Shown here: positions 20,881 to 34,200 of the stretch, one piece after another | Layout of the letters: the number at the start of each line of letters is the position of its first letter | Numbering within the stretch: the stretch's first letter is position 1 | Assembly (NCBI RefSeq): GCF_032854445.1 | Contig: NC_088300.1 | Location: forward strand, 73,136,984 to 73,200,983 | Direction of reading: 5' to 3' | DNA: 64,000 nucleotides | Source of the DNA: Liolophura sinensis | Lineage: Eukaryota; Mollusca; Polyplacophora; Chitonida; Chitonidae | Notes under the pieces: model-generated | The model's database searches: none | The model's input: the letters and a program-made list of their open reading frames with translations, nothing else | Told to the model about the DNA's origin: nothing | Program-made: the position numbers and the translations under genes

Positions 20881-22101
20881 ATAACATTATATCACTAAAT
20901 GTGTCACATGTATAATTTACAACACTATCCAGTGCTTTTTATATTCCTAGTTCTACTCTCATAGGTTTGTGAGGAACGTTGACAATCCATTTGAGTGTAA
21001 ACATTCCCAGCAGGTTAAGGTGCTGCATGATTGCAATCTGTGCCAAGAGAAAATTTCCATACTGGATAATTCTTCAAACATTGCATCGTTAACAAGTGAT
21101 TACATTGTGGCAGTGGTTTGGTAAGGAGATTCAATACTGTCAAGGTTTTATACACAGCCCAGATCACTGAAATAGTTGCATGTTAATAGTGTACGATCGT
21201 TTGGATACAATTTTTTTGGCATACATGTGATTCTCTCTGTAAAACAAAAAAAAAAAAACAATATAAAATTTAACCAGCCTCAACTTGTGTGCAGTAACTG
21301 TGACAGAACAACAGCCACTTAGAGAGTAAAGCTCAAAACTACCTCTCATAAACTCTACTTAATCTGCTGGTCCATGATATAAATCAAGGTCATGTGAACA
21401 TTCACACAATATACTCTGTACATAAACATCATGCCAAGGGAAGGTCACTCCTGATGTCATTACCGACAGCAAAGCAAGTCTGCATGGTTACTTCCCTTGT
21501 CATTACATGTTCTTCACTGTATGTAAGGAGACGGTTAATATTTTCATGTTTTGTGCCAGTGGTTCTGTTCTAAACAGCATCAACAACACCTGATCTTAAG
21601 CACTGACTGCCAGCATGACCTGTCTGTGAGGTGCTTAAAGTAGTTACACCTCATGCATTCTGTCAAGAAAAGGCTCTCATACTTAGTATAATGCCAAAAC
21701 TTGTTACGCATTTCAGCAGTGATGCACAATGGTAACAGTGACTGACCATATGTATGGATTCATTGTCTAATACAATAACACCATCTTGGCTTAAACTCTG
21801 TCAAAAAAAAATTATACATATGACAAAAAAAAAATATATGGCCAAAAAAAAAAATAACATACAATGACAAGAATATGACAAGACAAGAAGTCCGTGTCAA
21901 CAATAAAAATATCCTGGTGGTTTTCAGCAGATGTTGTAAAGGTTCACACAGGTTGAACTTCAAGCCTGTTAAGTCTCTAAATGCACGCTGAGGAGACTGG
22001 CAACATTTCACACACCCACCAATTCTTCCTGCTTCCTGGTTAACACTAATCTACACATACGGAAAATTATGTACGTGATAATTTCACATAATTGTCCTGA
22101 T

Positions 22102-22273
22102 TTAATTAAAGAGGAGATCTTTATAACAGTGTAGTAGAGTGACGCAGCTGGTGGAGTAGAATGTTGTCGTGCGGACCACCTTCATGCGGTCAGCCCGCTC
22201 AAAGTTAGACTTGACCATCTCGTAATACTCCCCATCACTCAGAGTGAAGGATTTCAGCTGAGGGCACCGCAGT
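22102..22273 (-). CDS. F-box/LRR gene last exon with stop codon
   Basis: The acceptor GATTTGACTTTCAG ends at 22,274. Reads LRCPQLKSFTLSDGEYYEM, NFERADRMKVVRTTTFYS and CYKDLLFN, then TAA at 22,104-22,102. The conserved tail after the last repeat indicates the natural end of the protein. Confidence 0.93.
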
Positions 22274-25200
22274 CTGAAAGTCAAATCAGAGGTGGACTGT
22301 GAATCCTTGAGTACCATGTGCTGCAATGTCAATGACATACAAAATACAGACACAATGTATCAGAGCATATCAGTGTGACCTTTAACTGAGGGAACGTTGT
22401 AAATGAAAAACAGAAGAGAACTGATGGACTTGAAAACCCAGAATTTGGATGGATATCATCTGCAACCAGGCCCAAGAATTCATTATTTAGGTTCAAAATA
22501 AACAGACATGGGGACAAGTAACGTGTAGAAGTCCATTCTGTTGCTTCTGGTCGTAACTTTTCACAACATCAGTAGGCAGAGAACAAGACAATATCCACTG
22601 ATGCTTTGTTTTTCCCTTGATCAGTTATCTGATAACAAACAGGTCAAAAGTTCTGTACAAATCTGACAGGTAAAACATCTTTGATGTGTCTGGAGACCAC
22701 TGTGTCCTAGTGAGCCAGAGTTATAAAATCCTATCTATTATCTCTCACGATGATAATACGTGTACACTACTGGCTTTGATATAGATAATAAACATGACTT
22801 TTACATTTTCAAAATGATTTCAACTCTGTCCAACAAATCACAACAAAGATACAAGTACAAGGGACTCAAGTGACATATTTTTAATTTAACTCCGACATGA
22901 AACATTTTATGTTATCCTAAAAATCTAGCAAGAAGCTGCTATGCTTCTAAACCATTCCAAAGGACACTTCAGACAAGCTGTCAGGGCACCACAGATCAGC
23001 CATCAAGACACCACAGACAAACCATCAGGACACAACAGACAAGCCTTCAGGACACCAGTGACAAGACATTAGGACACCACAGACAAGCATTCATTACACC
23101 ATAAACAAACCATGAAGACACCAAAAACAAACCCTGAAGACACCACAAAACAAACCATCTGGCCACTACAAACAAGCAATCATCACACAACAAACAAGAG
23201 ATCAGGACACCACAAACAAGTGATCAGGACATCACAAACAAACCATCAGGACACCACAGACAAGCAACAAGGACACTACAGACATGCCACAATGAATCAC
23301 AGACGTCACAATGACACCACAAACAAGCCACCAGGACACCACAAACAAGCCATCAGGGTACCAAAATAAGCCATTAGGACACCCCAAACAAGCAATCAGA
23401 ACACCACAAACAAGCCATCAGGCTCTACCGACATGCCGCAAGGAAACCACAAGCAAGTCACCATGACACTACAGACAAATCATCAAAACACTACAGCCAT
23501 CAAAAACCATCACAACCAAACTAACTACTACAACACATAAACTGCTCGGACATCACATAGAAGCCATCAGGACAGTACAGACAAGTCACCTGGGAATCGA
23601 GAGAAGCAACAAGGACGCCACAAGCAAGCCTCAAGGATGCTACAAACAAACCACCAAGACATGACAGACAAGCCTTCAAGACACCCCGTACAATCCACAA
23701 AGACACAAGACCAAGGAAACAACAGACAAAACACCAGTAACAAGGAACAATGGGCACTGCATACATGTGAAAGCCACCAGGACACTACAGACAAGCCACC
23801 AGAGCACAAGCCAAGACACAAGCCATCAGGACAAACCACCAGACAAGTAACTCAGACACTCCAGGCAAGACACATGACACTACAGACACAGCATTAGCTT
23901 GATACTCTACCTAATGTGATCCACAAACTTGTTACTCTTGTCACTAAATCGGATGGTGTCAGGGTCCCACTGGATCTCAAGTCTCTCCAGCTGAGGGCAA
24001 TGCTGGGCAAAGCACTCCACAATCTGGTCAATATGGACACGTGTGTTAATCCTCAGGAACCAGCCGTCTGCAGTACCCAGGACACAGATCCTGGGGAAAA
24101 AAAGATGTGAATATGTCAGGGAGTGCAACAGAGAGTATTTGTCATACAGAGACACAAAGGGAGAGAATCAGTGAGAGGCAATTGAAAGCCCAAAAAGGGA
24201 GTGAATCAGTGAGAGTGCAACTAGGAGAGACAATCAGTGTGAATTCAACAAAGGCAGTGACTCAGGGAAAGACTGCAACAGACAGAGATTCAATCACTGA
24301 GAAAGCACAGAGAATAACTTAGTGAGAGTGCAACAAGGGTAGACAATCACAGTGCTACACAGGGAGACAATCAGTAAGAACGCAACAAAGGGAGGCAATC
24401 AGTGAGAGCGCCACAAGGAGAGACAAGCAGTGAAAGTGTAATGGGGAGATTGAATGAGACAGCACAACAAGAGAATAACTCAGTAAGAGTGCAACAGGGA
24501 GCGAGAATCAGCGGGTAAAGCAGATCATGAGTGAAATATTTATTTGTTTATTTATTTGATTGGTGTATTACGCCGTACTCAAGAATATTTCACTTATATG
24601 ACGGCGGCCAGCATTATGGTGGGAGGAAACCAGGCAGAGCCTGGGAGAAACCCACGACCATCCGCAGGTTGCTGGAAGACCTTCCCATGTACGGCCGGAG
24701 AGGAAGCCAGCATGAGCTGGACTTGAACTCACAGCAACCGCATTGGTGAGAGACTCCTGGGTCATTACGCTGCACTAGCACGCTAACCGACTGAGTCACG
24801 GAGGCCCCATGAATGAAATAAAGAGAGATCACACGGTAAAAGTGAAAAACAAGGTAGGGCAGTGCAGGAAGTTTAACGAAGAGATTCAAAAATGGGAGTG
24901 AAACACTGAATGGAGCAGAGTAGAGAACGTGTTAAGAGAGAATACACCACTTAGGAAGAGCATTCAGGGAAGAGGGTGGGATAGGGTGCAGGAGCAACAT
25001 GAGGCAGAACAATACAGGGAATGAAATCAGGAGGAAGACAGGTAACAGAAGTAGTTAACCCTCAAGAGAGGACAACAGAGCAATGATCAATGGAGATACA
25101 CAAGATTAACCCATGAAGTGAAATATAAGCGGTTAAGGAATTATCTGATTTTAGTACTGCTGTAGTTGGTGAAATATTTGGTGAAAATTGTATGGCACAA

Positions 25201-28200
25201 TAATTAATAAATTCTACCGCACTGATTTCAAAGAAAAGGTATTTAAAGGACATTTGGTCATGACAAAACAAAAATCTCTAGGCGTATTCAAATGTCAAGG
25301 AAAATTATTCCTTTGCTCTCTTGCCCTTCACTCTACTTTAATGGCTCTGTGACTAGTTTACCAGGTGTTATATATTGTTATTAAGGTGGATCAAAAACAT
25401 GTGGCTAGCGTATCAATAATGTATGACCAGTCTCTACAGTCTGTGCACACTGACATGAAGTATCACCATGGACTCCCTCATAATCAATATCTAACATGGA
25501 AGAAGGACAGAGGGTGTCAGGTGTACTTCAAAAAGATTTGCAGCAGACAGGTCTAGCTATTACTGCCACAAGCAAGCCATCGAATATTGATTGAGCCTTT
25601 CAGACTCTGTCTAGTATATGTCCAGTACAAGAGAAGTATACAGTAAATCAAACCTACTAGTATCTGAGCAATTCAAACACCTGTCAACATCACCTACAAG
25701 TACATGTAATCATCATGGACAAGTACAGGCTAATAGTTGCAGGCACCATTTCGTATGCTAATTAAGATGTTTCTGCTATTACCATTAAATCTGTAACTTT
25801 ATTTTTGAGAAAAGCACAAAACTGGATGTAGAAAATTCTACAATTTTACATTTTATCCTGGAGAAATTATGCTTCATATTGTTGAGTCTACAATAATTAA
25901 ACATCTCCCATGTTACAGTAAAACAGTAAGATTTTAAAAAAATTATATACAGCTGTTCCGAGAGTAAGTAAGCCTTAACTGCTCTTTCACTGCACCTGAT
26001 AAGCAAACCGAAACTGGAAATGCGCATGTATGTTATCAAACATCTAACTGTTACACTGTTTATACACAAAGGATGCTGACCACTATGACAATTGACCATA
26101 TGTATGCTTTCTTACCTTCAATCAACTGTGTTCTATGTACAAGTACACCAATTTTGATTCAAAGCTTATTGATTTATGATAACACAGTATAAATATATAT
26201 GTATCCTTCATGAGCAGTAACACAAAGTATCTCTAACGCGCAGAAATTAGAGTTGGTAAAAATGTTGACAAGACAAACAGTAGACACACACATCGGGTCA
26301 TACTGTACACAGACTGTAGCACATGAATCATTGGTGTGTGTGCTATACCAAGACTAAAGGTACACAAACATGGTACAACTAATTCAATGTAAAAGTTATT
26401 TAAGACTGAGAGAAAGCTGACTTAATGACATAGTGGTGAATGCCTCCTCTGACACTTGAAATTCCAGTACTGGATGGTATAGTACTATTATTGGCTCAAC
26501 ACAGCTCTGGTTTGACCTGAAGATAGCTTTCCTCCCTGGCCAGGGTTATTTTCAGCAAATATCAGAACCACATACAATGTAGCCTAGAGCCTGTGCCTCA
26601 GGAGCATATGGCCTGTTACCTCTATGTAACCCTCACAAGTAACAAGCTATAACTCCAAGTACATCTTTGTGGCCACAAAGTTGAGCCACAACAAGTTGAT
26701 GGCATGCACGGATAGCTCACATCCAAGCATATTGTCAGTCACATTGTATTATCAATTAAGAACTGTACCTTAAGAAACTCATCTAGCGGTACTTCATTTT
26801 GTAACCAAACAAAATTAACACTTACATGTAATTTGCCAATGATCTGTACACTAATTTGAGATATAAAAGAACACTTACGTATGCCTAACAGTGGATGAAA
26901 GGATTTTCTCACATGAGAAACAGCCTTCCACCTTAATGCACAGAAAAGGTTTTGCACAGCTATGAATTTTGTGGGTTTTCTCTATGACTTGAACAATGAA
27001 GTGACAAATATTCTAGAGTAAACAAAACATAAGAGTTCAAGTGTTAGAAAAAACCCACAAAATTCATGGCTGTGCAAAACCTTAAAACTCATGCTGGAAA
27101 GAGTGTTTCCTGTTTTGTTTACTCTAGAATACTTGTCACTCCAAACAATGTTTCCAGCTTGAGTTTGATTTTATTGGCTTTTAGCACAGTATCAAAGAAT
27201 TCTTTGCATAGAGGAAGCAATGGAGCCTCAGGTTGATGTAAGCCATCTGTCTCTATCAGTGTTAAAGTGGAGAAAACATAAAAGAAGAGTGGCGAGAAGT
27301 TAGATGTAAATGTAGTCTTCAATATATTTATCTATGATTTTTTTTGAAGAAAAAGATACTTAAAACTAATTTTTGCATGGTGGGTATTTGGAACCACCTC
27401 TTGGTATATTTTGTCTTTATGTAATATTGTTATAAATCAGGATATAAACATCTTTGATACATTAATTTACACCAGAATCTGGTCTTTTCAGCTTATAAAT
27501 GTGTTCAACCTAGATTCTGATCATTTTAAAATTTGTAATATATTCATAAATATTCTCACAATTTAGATTCAATGCATGTGTTTGGATATGAACAAAAAAT
27601 TCACACATAAGACCATAATATACCAAAAGGTGGTCCCAAATACCCACCATGGAAAAATATTTTCAAATATCCTTTCCTCCAGAAAGAACCCCCCCCCCCC
27701 CTCAAATATATGTAAAATATGTTTTTGTGCTCTTTCATCTGATTTTGGCATCATTTTTAAATTTTCTTCCCCTTTAATGTTTTTTAACATTTATAAATTT
27801 CATTACTTGATGTTTTACGTGNNNNNNNNNNNNNNNNNNNNNNNNNNNNNNNNNNNNNNNNNNNNNNNNNNNNNNNNNNNNNNNNNNNNNNNNNNNNNNN
27901 NNNNNNNNNNNNNNNNNNNNNNNNNNNNNNNNNNNNNNNNNNNNNNNNNNNNNNNNNNNNNNNNNNNNNNNNNNNNNNNNNNNNNNNNNNNNNNNNNNNN
28001 NNNNNNNNNNNNNNNNNNNNNAAAAAGAATTTAGGAAAGTCATCGTTCACACCGCCGAAAAATGTACATGATTCTTCCTTGACAGCCAAAGGTCAGATGT
28101 TCACTAAACCAAGGTCATAAACAATTATTTACATGATTCTTCCTTAACAGCCAAAGGTCAGATGTTCACTAAGGCAAGGTCATAAACAAGTATTTACATG

Positions 28201-31200
28201 ATTCTTCCTCGAAAGCCAAAGGTCAGATGTTCACTAAAGCAAGGTCATGAACAATTATTTACATGATTCTTCCTGGACAGCCTAAGGTCAGATGTTCACT
28301 AAACCAAGGTCATAAATAATTATTTACATGATTCTTCCTTGACAGCCTAAGGTCAGATGTTCACTTAGGCAAGGTCATAAACAATTATTTACATGATTCT
28401 TCCTGGACAGCCAAAGGTCAGGTGTTCACTAAAGCAAGGTCATAAACAAGTATTTACATGATTCTTCCTTGAAAGCCAAAGGTCAGATGTTCACTAAAGC
28501 AAGGTCATGAACAATTATTTACATGATTCTTCCTTGACAGCCTAAGGTCGGATGTTCACTAAGGCAAGGTCATAAACAATTATTTACATGATTCTTCCCT
28601 GAAAGCCAAAAGTCAGATGTTCACTGAGGCAGGATTATAAACAACTATATTCATGATTCTTCCTTGACAGCCAAAGGTCAGATGTTCACTAAAGCAAGGT
28701 CATAAACAATTATTTACATGATTCTTCCTTGACAGCCAAAGGTCAGGTGTTCATTAAAGCAAGGTCATAAACAATTATTTACATGATTCTTCCTTGACAG
28801 CCAAAGGCAGGATCATAAACAACTATACACATGGTTCTTCCTAGTCAGTCAAAGGTCAGGTGTTCACAGAAAGTTGTTTAGAAAGTTATGAAACATGAAG
28901 CAGGAGATTACCTTTCTACGAGAACTTTTTTTGTTTATTTCAGACTGATGTTGCAGCCTCATATGTAAATTTCACTTAAATGACCCCTGTGAGTTTGAAG
29001 AAAAGGTCAAAGGAGCTGAAAATCAATACAGTTCTTCCTCATGCCACAGTGTAAGTTTGGTGAATTTGGCATAAACTGCTCTGGAGATATCATGTTTGCA
29101 AGCTTTTTATAAAATTTAACCCAAATTACCCTAATGACCTTGAAGAAAAAGGCCAAGGTCGCTGAAAACCAATAGGGCCTATTGTGGATTCAGGTTCTCG
29201 GGAGTTCTGTGACGTGGGGCGCTTTCACATATACCGGAAATTGGGGTTAAAATCTTGGCTGTCAGCAGCCTTCGCCTACATAAGTGTTGGGCGAATGGAG
29301 CATATTCTCAACGCATCCATGACAAATTTGTTTGAAGTGAAATGTGAAGCGAAGTCATCATTTTCCATGGTGTTCTTCATTTGTACTCAGTTCATAAAAG
29401 TGCTTAATGCCAGAAGATGTACAAATCAAAAGAATTATACTCATAAAAGCTAAATCCAGATTACGACTCCAGTCTTGAGATGTCTTGGTGGGGGCCTCTC
29501 TTCTCAAAAACAAATTTGTTTATACAAATAATTTAAAATCAAAAACGGATTTATATAGGCCTATATTTTATAAATAGTCCTTACATGGAATACTTTATTT
29601 ATTCCTTGATGTTGACCGATGAATTGCTAATAAAAACGTATGGTATGAACATCTTTGACCCTATGCTCGTGAGTTGCCGGCTAGCCAGTTTTTAGGCCTA
29701 CATGCGGTATCCTTGCACTTTAACACGTGTGCTGGTTAATGCTTAGAGTGATCTAAATAAACAACTGACACGTATGGCTATGGCCACAAAAGATAAGAAA
29801 ACAAGTAAGTCATAAGGAAAGGTAGTGTAGATTTTCTTTTAATTGAAACCGGCCCCGATAGCCTCCGCTTCAGGAGCAGTATATCCAGGGTCAATCCTGG
29901 ATCGAGTCACACCTAAGACCTTTAAAGAGCAACCTGCAACTTCCTCGCTTGGCGTTCAGCATGAAGTGGATAATGCAATGACTGGTTGACCTGTATCAGT
30001 ATAATGGCTTGGGCGGGGTGGCTTACTTGTCTTTGGTAAGGCTTCTCAATGAAGCAGCACTAAATAATTTATTTATTTATTTGATTGGTGTTTTACGCCG
30101 TACTCAAGAATATTTCACTTATACGACGGCGGCCAGCATTATGGTGGGTGGAAACCGGGAACAGCCCGGGGGAAAACTCACGACCATCCGCAGGTTGCTG
30201 GAAGACCTTCCCACTTACGGCTGGAGAGGAAGCCAGCATGAGCTGGACTTGAACTCACAGCGACCACATTGGTGAGAGGCTCCTGGGTCATTACGCTGCG
30301 CTAGCCCGCTAACCGACTGAGCCACGGAAGCCCCCAGCACTAAATAAAAAACCGGCGGTATATTGCATACACTCTAAGGATTCCTTTGTTGTCATATGAC
30401 TGAAAAATTGTTAAGTACAACGTTAACCCCAAAACACTCAATCACTCACTCTTTCATTGAGAATATGCACCATTCGCCCAACACTTATGTACGCGAAGGC
30501 CATTCACCGCCTGGATTCTAACCCCAATCCCGGGTATATGTGCGAGTACCCCCATGCGGAACTGCCGAGAACCTGAATGCGTAATAGGCCTTATAGAGTT
30601 CTTTCTCAAGACAAAGTGTAAGTGTAGTCTAAGTTCGGTGAATTTGGGCTAAACTGTTCTAGAGACAGAGCGTTTTCAAGCCTTTTATTAAAATTTTGCT
30701 CAAATGACACCTATTATCTTAAAGAAAAAGGTCAAGTTTGCTGAAAATATATAGATTTTTCCTCAAGCCAAGGTGTAAGTGTGGTGAACTGGTGCTAATC
30801 TGTTCTAAAGATAGAGCGTTTACAAGGATATGGACAGACTGATGGACGCCGCCCGCTACGACAATACCCTTGGCCAATATTGTCTGAGGAGTAAAAGCAA
30901 TCACTAAACTGCACTCAGGAATCTTGGAAGAAAATAATGGTTGAAGTGATCATTCCAAATTTGTCTGGGGTACTACCAATCAAATGTAGTTAATAGCTGA
31001 AACTGACAGTGCATAGTTTCCAGTCAAATTTGCCTTTCCCAGAATATTTCAGAAATGAAATGTGTTGGTGATACCATCCATCCCGTGTGTTTACTAGGGC
31101 TGTACAGATCTGTCTAACATTCAGGTCTGGCTATCACCTGAGTGGTTTAACGCTGGGTAGCTTCCAAACCAGCCCAGTTCTGTTCTCCCCATGGGGCCCC

Positions 31201-34200
31201 TAACAGCCAGGTCTAAGGATGGGAGGAGCAGAGAGGGAGGGGAGATGCTACTACATTACAAACTCTAATAAAGCACCTGGGCATGTGTAGACATAACACT
31301 GTAAACTCAACGGCTTTAGCATTTTCTCTTTCATCTGATTTTGGCATCATTTTTAAATTTTCTTCCCCTTTAATGTTTTTTAACATTTATAAATTTCATT
31401 ACTTGATGTTTTACGTGGTAGTGAGAAACATGGTACTGATGTGGAAAACAGCTTCAAACCCCCAAGGATACCAATGGTTAGATACAAAGACTTCACAGAT
31501 GCCACAGACCACTTTGTAGATTTATATTTCTGTACAACTGAGGTCTACTAGCTAGCTATCGATTCCACTGGATATACCCACCAGTACAGGCAAGCATGGC
31601 TCCCACAGTGAATTACAGAGAAACAATGTTTCTAGTTATATGCTTCAAGCTACAGTTTCTTGATTGGTGACTCATGCCAAACCATGAATACATGTACGTT
31701 ATTTATGCAAAAAAAGGGGTGTTAGGTGGGCCATGCTCAGGAGAAACACACATTTTTAGAATTAAGCACTAGTACCCTAATTTCCTCCACCTTTTCACAT
31801 ATGAAGAGCAAATTTCACTGTGATTAATGCACTTCTTTAATTTGATTTTGGAGGCAAATCTACACGGGTATTGTTGGCCAATGTCAGGGCTTCACAAAAA
31901 GTATAATTTTATCAGTCTACACAGAGTAACGCACTCAGAATATTTTTTAATAAACATCTTGCAAACATGCGAAAGGTTAAAGAACAACAGTAAATCTATA
32001 ATTATCAGGGCATAAAACTGATGGCAAATTTAAAATCTTTCTGTAAACCAAGAAATTCATTCTTGACAAAAATGTATGGATATGGACTGAACAAAGTCTG
32101 TATAACAAATTAAAAGCGTATTATGAAAAACTATTGTTTTTTTTAAATTCAAATCAACTAAGAGAATTTCACACACTGTATTCATTTTAAACTAAGATTG
32201 TGCCAATGGATAATTTACAGCCGAAATGGTTGAAATATAAAAAAGAATTAGGAAAGTCATCGTTCACACCGCCGAAAAATGTACATGATTCTTCCTTGAC
32301 AGCCAAAGGTCAGATGTTCACTAAACCAAGGTCATAAACAATTATTTACATGATTCTTCCTTAACAGCCAAAGGTCAGATGTTCACTAAGGCAAGGTCAT
32401 AAACAAGTATTTACATGATTCTTCCTCGAAAGCCAAAGGTCAGATGTTCACTAAAGCAAGGTCATGAACAATTATTTACATGATTCTTCCTGGACAGCCT
32501 AAGGTCAGATGTTCACTAAACCAAGGTCATAAATAATTATTTACATGATTCTTCCTTGACAGCCTAAGGTCAGATGTTCACTTAGGCAAGGTCATAAACA
32601 ATTATTTACATGATTCTTCCTGGACAGCCAAAGGTCAGGTGTTCACTAAAGCAAGGTCATAAACAAGTATTTACATGATTCTTCCTTGAAAGCCAAAGGT
32701 CAGATGTTCACTAAAGCAAGGTCATGAACAATTATTTACATGATTCTTCCTTGACAGCCTAAGGTCGGATGTTCACTAAGGCAAGGTCATAAACAATTAT
32801 TTACATGATTCTTCCCTGAAAGCCAAAAGTCAGATGTTCACTGAGGCAGGATTATAAACAACTATATTCATGATTCTTCCTTGACAGCCAAAGGTCAGAT
32901 GTTCACTAAAGCAAGGTCATAAACAATTATTTACATGATTCTTCCTTGACAGCCAAAGGTCAGGTGTTCATTAAAGCAAGGTCATAAACAATTATTTACA
33001 TGATTCTTCCTTGACAGCCAAAGGCAGGATCATAAACAACTATACACATGGTTCTTCCTAGTCAGTCAAAGGTCAGGTGTTCACAGAAAGTTGTTTAGAA
33101 AGTTATGAAACATGAAGCAGGAGATTACCTTTCTACGAGAACTTTTTTTGTTTATTTCAGACTGATGTTGCAGCCTCATATGTAAAATTTCACTTAAATG
33201 ACCCCTGTGAGTTTGAAGAAAAAGGTCAAAGGAGCTGAAAATCAATACAGTTCTTCCTCATGCCACAGTGTAAGTTTGGTGAATTTGGCATAAACTGCTC
33301 TGGAGATATCATGTTTGCAAGCTTTTTATAAAATTTAACCCAAATTACCCTAATGACCTTGAAGAAAAAGGCCAAGGTCGCTGAAAACCAATAGGGCCTA
33401 TTGTGGATTCAGGTTCTCGGGAGTTCTGTGACGTGGGGCGCTTTCACATATACCGGAAATTGGGGTTAAAATCTTGGCTGTCAGCAGCCTTCGCCTACAT
33501 AAGTGTTGGGCGAATGGAGCATATTCTCAACGCATCCATGACAAATTTTGTTTGAAGTGAAATGTGAAGCGAGTCATCATTTTCCATGGTGTTCTTCATT
33601 TGTACTCAGTTCATAAAAGTGCTTAATGCCAGAAGATGTACAAATCAAAAGAATTATACTCATAAAAGCTAAATCCAGATTACGACTCCAGTCTTGAGAT
33701 GTCTTGGTGGGGGCCTCTCTTCTCAAAAACAAATTTGTTTATACAAATAATTTAAAATCAAAAACGGATTTATATAGGCCTATATTTTATAAATAGTCCT
33801 TACATGGAATACTTTATTTATTCCTTGATGTTGACCGATGAATTGCTAATAAAAACGTATGGTATGAACATCTTTGACCCTATGCTCGTGAGTTGCCGGC
33901 TAGCCAGTTTTTAGGCCTACATGCGGTATCCTTGCACTTTAACACGTGTGCTGGTTAATGCTTAGAGTGATCTAAATAAACAACTGACACGTATGGCTAT
34001 GGCCACAAAAGATAAGAAAACAAGTAAGTCATAAGGAAAGGTAGTGTAGATTTTCTTTTAATTGAAACCGGCCCCGATAGCCTCCGCTTCAGGAGCAGTA
34101 TATCCAGGGTCAATCCTGGATCGAGTCACACCTAAGACCTTTAAAGAGCAACCTGCAACTTCCTCGCTTGGCGTTCAGCATGAAGTGGATAATGCAATGA

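Larger units (their letters stand above)
16596..22101. other. Spacer between the SLC23 start and the F-box gene end
   Basis: Holds the presumed SLC23 promoter and 5' UTR (the first few hundred bases after 16,595), SINE copies, a 59-bp minisatellite and long AT-rich tracts. The F-box 3' UTR should lie just below 22,102. I saw no clear AATAAA on the minus strand within the first few hundred bases and no other gene. Confidence 0.5.
29175..30591. mobile_element. 1.4-kb element with about 140-bp terminal inverted repeats (copy 1)
   Basis: The left end GGGCCTATTGTGGATTCAGG and onward is the reverse complement, with mismatches, of the right end (about 30,455-30,591). Shared inner blocks are ACATAAGTGTTGGGCGAATG, GCATATTCTCAA and ATTGGGGTTA. 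TA-rich flanks (AATA / TATA) and the 9-bp tip GGCCTATT suggest a TA-targeting DNA transposon or MITE. It has no transposase. Borders are uncertain by about 4 bp. Confidence 0.75.
28960..30830. repeat. About 146-160-bp tandem repeat, three units, split by an insertion (copy 1)
   Basis: GCTGAAAATCAATA starts units at 29,015 and 29,161 and, after the insertion, near 30,740. Each unit also carries GTGTAAGT(T/G)TGGTGAA and AAGAAAAAGGTCAA. The second unit is opened by the 1.4-kb TIR element at 29,175-30,591. A second copy lies in the duplicated segment. Confidence 0.75.
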
